Of a DNA stretch of 7,290 nucleotides, positions 5,196 to 7,290 are shown piece after piece. Each line of letters begins with the position of its first letter. The stretch's first letter is position 1. The notes below the pieces were generated by a model. The model was not told the origin of the DNA, did no database searches, and saw nothing but the letters and a program-made list of their open reading frames with translations. The DNA is taken from positions 1-7,290 of the forward strand of contig DASWOP010000244.1 in NCBI GenBank assembly GCA_036404255.1, in the 5' to 3' direction. Made by a program: the position numbers and the translations under genes. This DNA comes from JARLFX01 sp036404255 (GTDB lineage: Bacteria > Acidobacteriota > Terriglobia > Terriglobales > Acidobacteriaceae).

Positions 5196-7217
5196 ATGGG
5201 CCGCATCCGCGTACTCTCTGACCAGGTCGCCAACCAGATCGCCGCAGGCGAGGTAGTTGAGCGCCCCGCCTCCGTGGTGAAGGAACTGCTGGAGAACGCC
5301 TTGGATGCTGGCGCCACCCGCATCCGCGTCGAGGTTGAAGCCGGTGGCCGCAAGCTGATCCGCATCACAGACAACGGCCACGGTATGGGCCGCGACGACG
5401 CCCTGCTCGCCTTCGAACGCCACGCCACCTCCAAGATTCGCAGCTCTGACGATCTTCTCTCCATCGCTACCCTCGGCTTCCGTGGCGAGGCATTGCCCTC
5501 CATCGCCTCCGTGGCGCGGCTCGTTCTGGCCACGCGCGAGAAGGACGAAGACTCCGGCACCGAGATCGAGATCGCCGGCGGCAAGGTTCTGCGCGTGGAC
5601 GATGCCGGTCTGCCCCCCGGCACCACCATTACCATCCGCGACCTCTTCTTCAACACGCCCGCGCGCCGCAAATTCTTGAAGTCCGAGCAGACCGAGCTCA
5701 CGCACGTTGCCGCGCTGGTCACGCACTACGCTTTGGCGCATCCCCGCAAGCACTTTGAGCTGCACTCGGCCACGCAGGCGCTGCTGGTCGCACCCGGCGT
5801 GGCTAATGCAGGCGAACGCATCTTCCAGATCTTCGGCCGTGACGTCTTCCAGCAGATGCTCCCCGTCACCGCGGAAGCCGACTTCGCTCGCTCCGGCATC
5901 CCCGACCCGCCCCCCTGGAAGCGCGACGCCGACTGGACGCCGCCCGATCCCGGCTTCCTGCGGTTGACCGGCTTCGTCTCCAAGCCCGAGCTACAGAAGC
6001 TCAACCGCAACTCCATCTACATCTTCGTCAACGACCGCCTCATCCGCGACCGCGTAATCCTGCACGCGCTCTCTGAGGCGTATCGCAACATTCTGCCGCC
6101 AACCTCCTACCCCGTCGTCCTGCTCTTTCTGGAGATGCCACCGCAGGAGGTCGACGTGAACGTGCACCCGGCCAAGACCGAGGTGCGCTTCCGCCAGTCC
6201 TCCTTCATCCACGACTTCCTTCGCGATGCCGTCCGCAACACACTGATGAAGGCCCGCCCTGCAGCCGATTTCATGGCCGCGTTGCAAGGCGGCGCGAACA
6301 CCGTCTCCGCGCTCACGCTGGACGTCACCCCCATGCCCAATGCTGATGCTGCCTCCCCCCAGCATGACCTCGATGCTCTGCCTCAGTCAGAGCCGCAGCC
6401 TTCCGCAGACGATAGCGAGCCCTTCATCCTGCGCCAGCGCGAACAGCCCCCTATCCCGGGCCGCCTGGAGTTCACCGGCAACTCCATTCCCATTGCCGCT
6501 AGCTTCTCCCCTCAGATGCCCGCGCAGACCTTCGGCGGTCCCGCACAGAGCATGCCCCTCGCCGGTGAGCCTGCGCCCGCCTCGCACCTCGGCTCGTTCG
6601 ATCCCGGTGCCGTTGTAGACCAGCCCAGCCTGCGCTCCATCGCCAGCCTGCGGCCTCTCGGCCAGCTCCGCGAATCCTTCATCCTCGCCGTCAACGACGA
6701 GGGTCTCTGGATCATCGACCAGCACGTCGCCCACGAGCGCATCCTCTTTGAGAAGATCCTGCGCGAGCGTCAGGCCGAAGGCGTCCAGCGCCAGCGCCTA
6801 CTCATGCCCCTTCTGGTGGAGCTTCTCCCCGCCCAGATGGTCGCCTTTTCTGAGATCGCCGAGGAGTTGGAGCGCAACGGCTTCGAGGCCGAACCCTTCG
6901 GCCCCCGCACCCTGACCATCAAGGCCGTCCCCCTCGGGCTGGAAGGGCACGAACTGGAGCAAATGCTGGAGGAGGTTCTCTCCGTCCCGGACCGCGACCA
7001 GCAGGTCGAAAACAACGAAAAGCGCCGCGCCCGGATTGCCGCCTCCATCGCCTGCCACGCCGCAATCAAGATAAATATGCCCCTGGAAGCCTCTAAGATG
7101 GTCTGGCTGCTCGAAGAACTCGCAAAAACCGAGCATCCGACCGGTTGTCCGCACGGTAGACCCATCGTATTGCGGTATTCTTTAAGAGACATTGAGCGCG
7201 CATTCCACCGCATCTAG
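5196..7217 (+). CDS. mutL: DNA mismatch repair protein MutL with endonuclease-type C-terminus
   Basis: A 673-residue MutL, the ATPase that links MutS mismatch recognition to strand removal. The GHKL ATPase half is complete: NQIAAGEVVERPASVVKELL (13-32, general base Glu30), ENALDAGA (33-40, Mg-binding Asn34), DNGHGM (59-64), LGFRGEALPS (93-102), GTTITIRDLFFNTPARRKFL (142-161) and NVHPAKTEVRF (322-332). A Pro/Ala/Gln-rich linker spans about 355-480. The C-terminal dimerisation domain begins near 486 and carries endonuclease motifs: DQHVAHERILFE (508-519; Asp508, Glu514, Glu519), ACHAAIK (619-625), CPHGRP (651-656) and a terminal FHR (670-672). These metal-site motifs are typical of MutL from organisms without MutH. 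The Ala of the usual DQHA is Val511. QRLLMPL (533-539) may be the sliding-clamp contact. The ATG at 5196 is chosen because MGRIRVLSDQVANQIAAGE is the normal family start; the open frame upstream to 5010 overlaps the barrel gene and is not MutL-like. Confidence 0.97.
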   Translation: MGRIRVLSDQVANQIAAGEVVERPASVVKELLENALDAGATRIRVEVEAGGRKLIRITDNGHGMGRDDALLAFERHATSKIRSSDDLLSIATLGFRGEALPSIASVARLVLATREKDEDSGTEIEIAGGKVLRVDDAGLPPGTTITIRDLFFNTPARRKFLKSEQTELTHVAALVTHYALAHPRKHFELHSATQALLVAPGVANAGERIFQIFGRDVFQQMLPVTAEADFARSGIPDPPPWKRDADWTPPDPGFLRLTGFVSKPELQKLNRNSIYIFVNDRLIRDRVILHALSEAYRNILPPTSYPVVLLFLEMPPQEVDVNVHPAKTEVRFRQSSFIHDFLRDAVRNTLMKARPAADFMAALQGGANTVSALTLDVTPMPNADAASPQHDLDALPQSEPQPSADDSEPFILRQREQPPIPGRLEFTGNSIPIAASFSPQMPAQTFGGPAQSMPLAGEPAPASHLGSFDPGAVVDQPSLRSIASLRPLGQLRESFILAVNDEGLWIIDQHVAHERILFEKILRERQAEGVQRQRLLMPLLVELLPAQMVAFSEIAEELERNGFEAEPFGPRTLTIKAVPLGLEGHELEQMLEEVLSVPDRDQQVENNEKRRARIAASIACHAAIKINMPLEASKMVWLLEELAKTEHPTGCPHGRPIVLRYSLRDIERAFHRI

Positions 7218-7290
7218 AGCGGTGCGTCTGAAGCGTGCGTGCAAGCGACTCCGCGCTGCTTTTTCCAACCCGGATTGATTGAAGGATTTC

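Noticed and set aside
5147..5765. Two overlapping ~190-codon minus-strand open frames opposite the start of mutL
   Set aside because: They lie antisense to the highly conserved MutL ATPase motifs, have low-complexity Ala/Gly/Ser/Arg composition and no recognised domain.
7218..7290. Possible terminator after mutL, with a T-run at 7260-7264
   Set aside because: I could not build a stable hairpin directly before the T-run; only scattered short GC pairings are possible.

Overview
The window looks like a piece of an Acidobacteriota chromosome, probably family Acidobacteriaceae (the Terriglobus/Granulicella/Edaphobacter group). This is an inference from three things: a high-GC sequence with C/G-rich third codon positions, the character of the MutL and pyruvate kinase proteins, and a short interspersed palindrome (near 4327-4355) of a type I associate with this group. 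It is mostly housekeeping DNA. I found no transposase, integrase, CRISPR array, tRNA or rRNA, and nothing that forms a convincing new multi-gene system.

Layout, left to right. A small DUF6979-type protein of unknown function (78-467, +) is followed by a striking 19-bp-arm palindrome (487-526). Next come a small four-helix membrane protein of unknown function (about 675-1019, +), an exported thioredoxin-fold protein with a WCPDC active site (1152-1658, +) and a YihY/BrkB-type inner-membrane protein (1720-2610, +). Pyruvate kinase pyk (2720-4216, +) ends in a strong intrinsic terminator (4258-4299). A predicted outer-membrane beta-barrel protein lies on the opposite strand (4401-5051, -) and converges on pyk, so both can share that terminator. 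DNA mismatch-repair mutL (5196-7217, +) is divergent from the barrel gene across a 144-bp gap. The last 73 bases after mutL show only a short T-run and no clear hairpin or gene.

How the genes may relate. The thioredoxin and YihY genes are 61 bp apart on the same strand and may be co-transcribed; both act at the cell envelope. Pyk makes pyruvate and ATP at the end of glycolysis, and its GPKIR motif suggests a K+-independent enzyme. MutL carries a metal-dependent nicking-endonuclease C-terminus, as expected where there is no MutH/Dam strand discrimination. The remaining neighbours have no evident functional link.

The points most worth a second look are the palindrome behind the DUF6979 gene, the DQHV variant in the MutL endonuclease motif, a Pro/acid-rich insertion in the MutL ATPase half, -10-like hexamers lying only a few bases upstream of some start codons, and the two small genes of unknown function.
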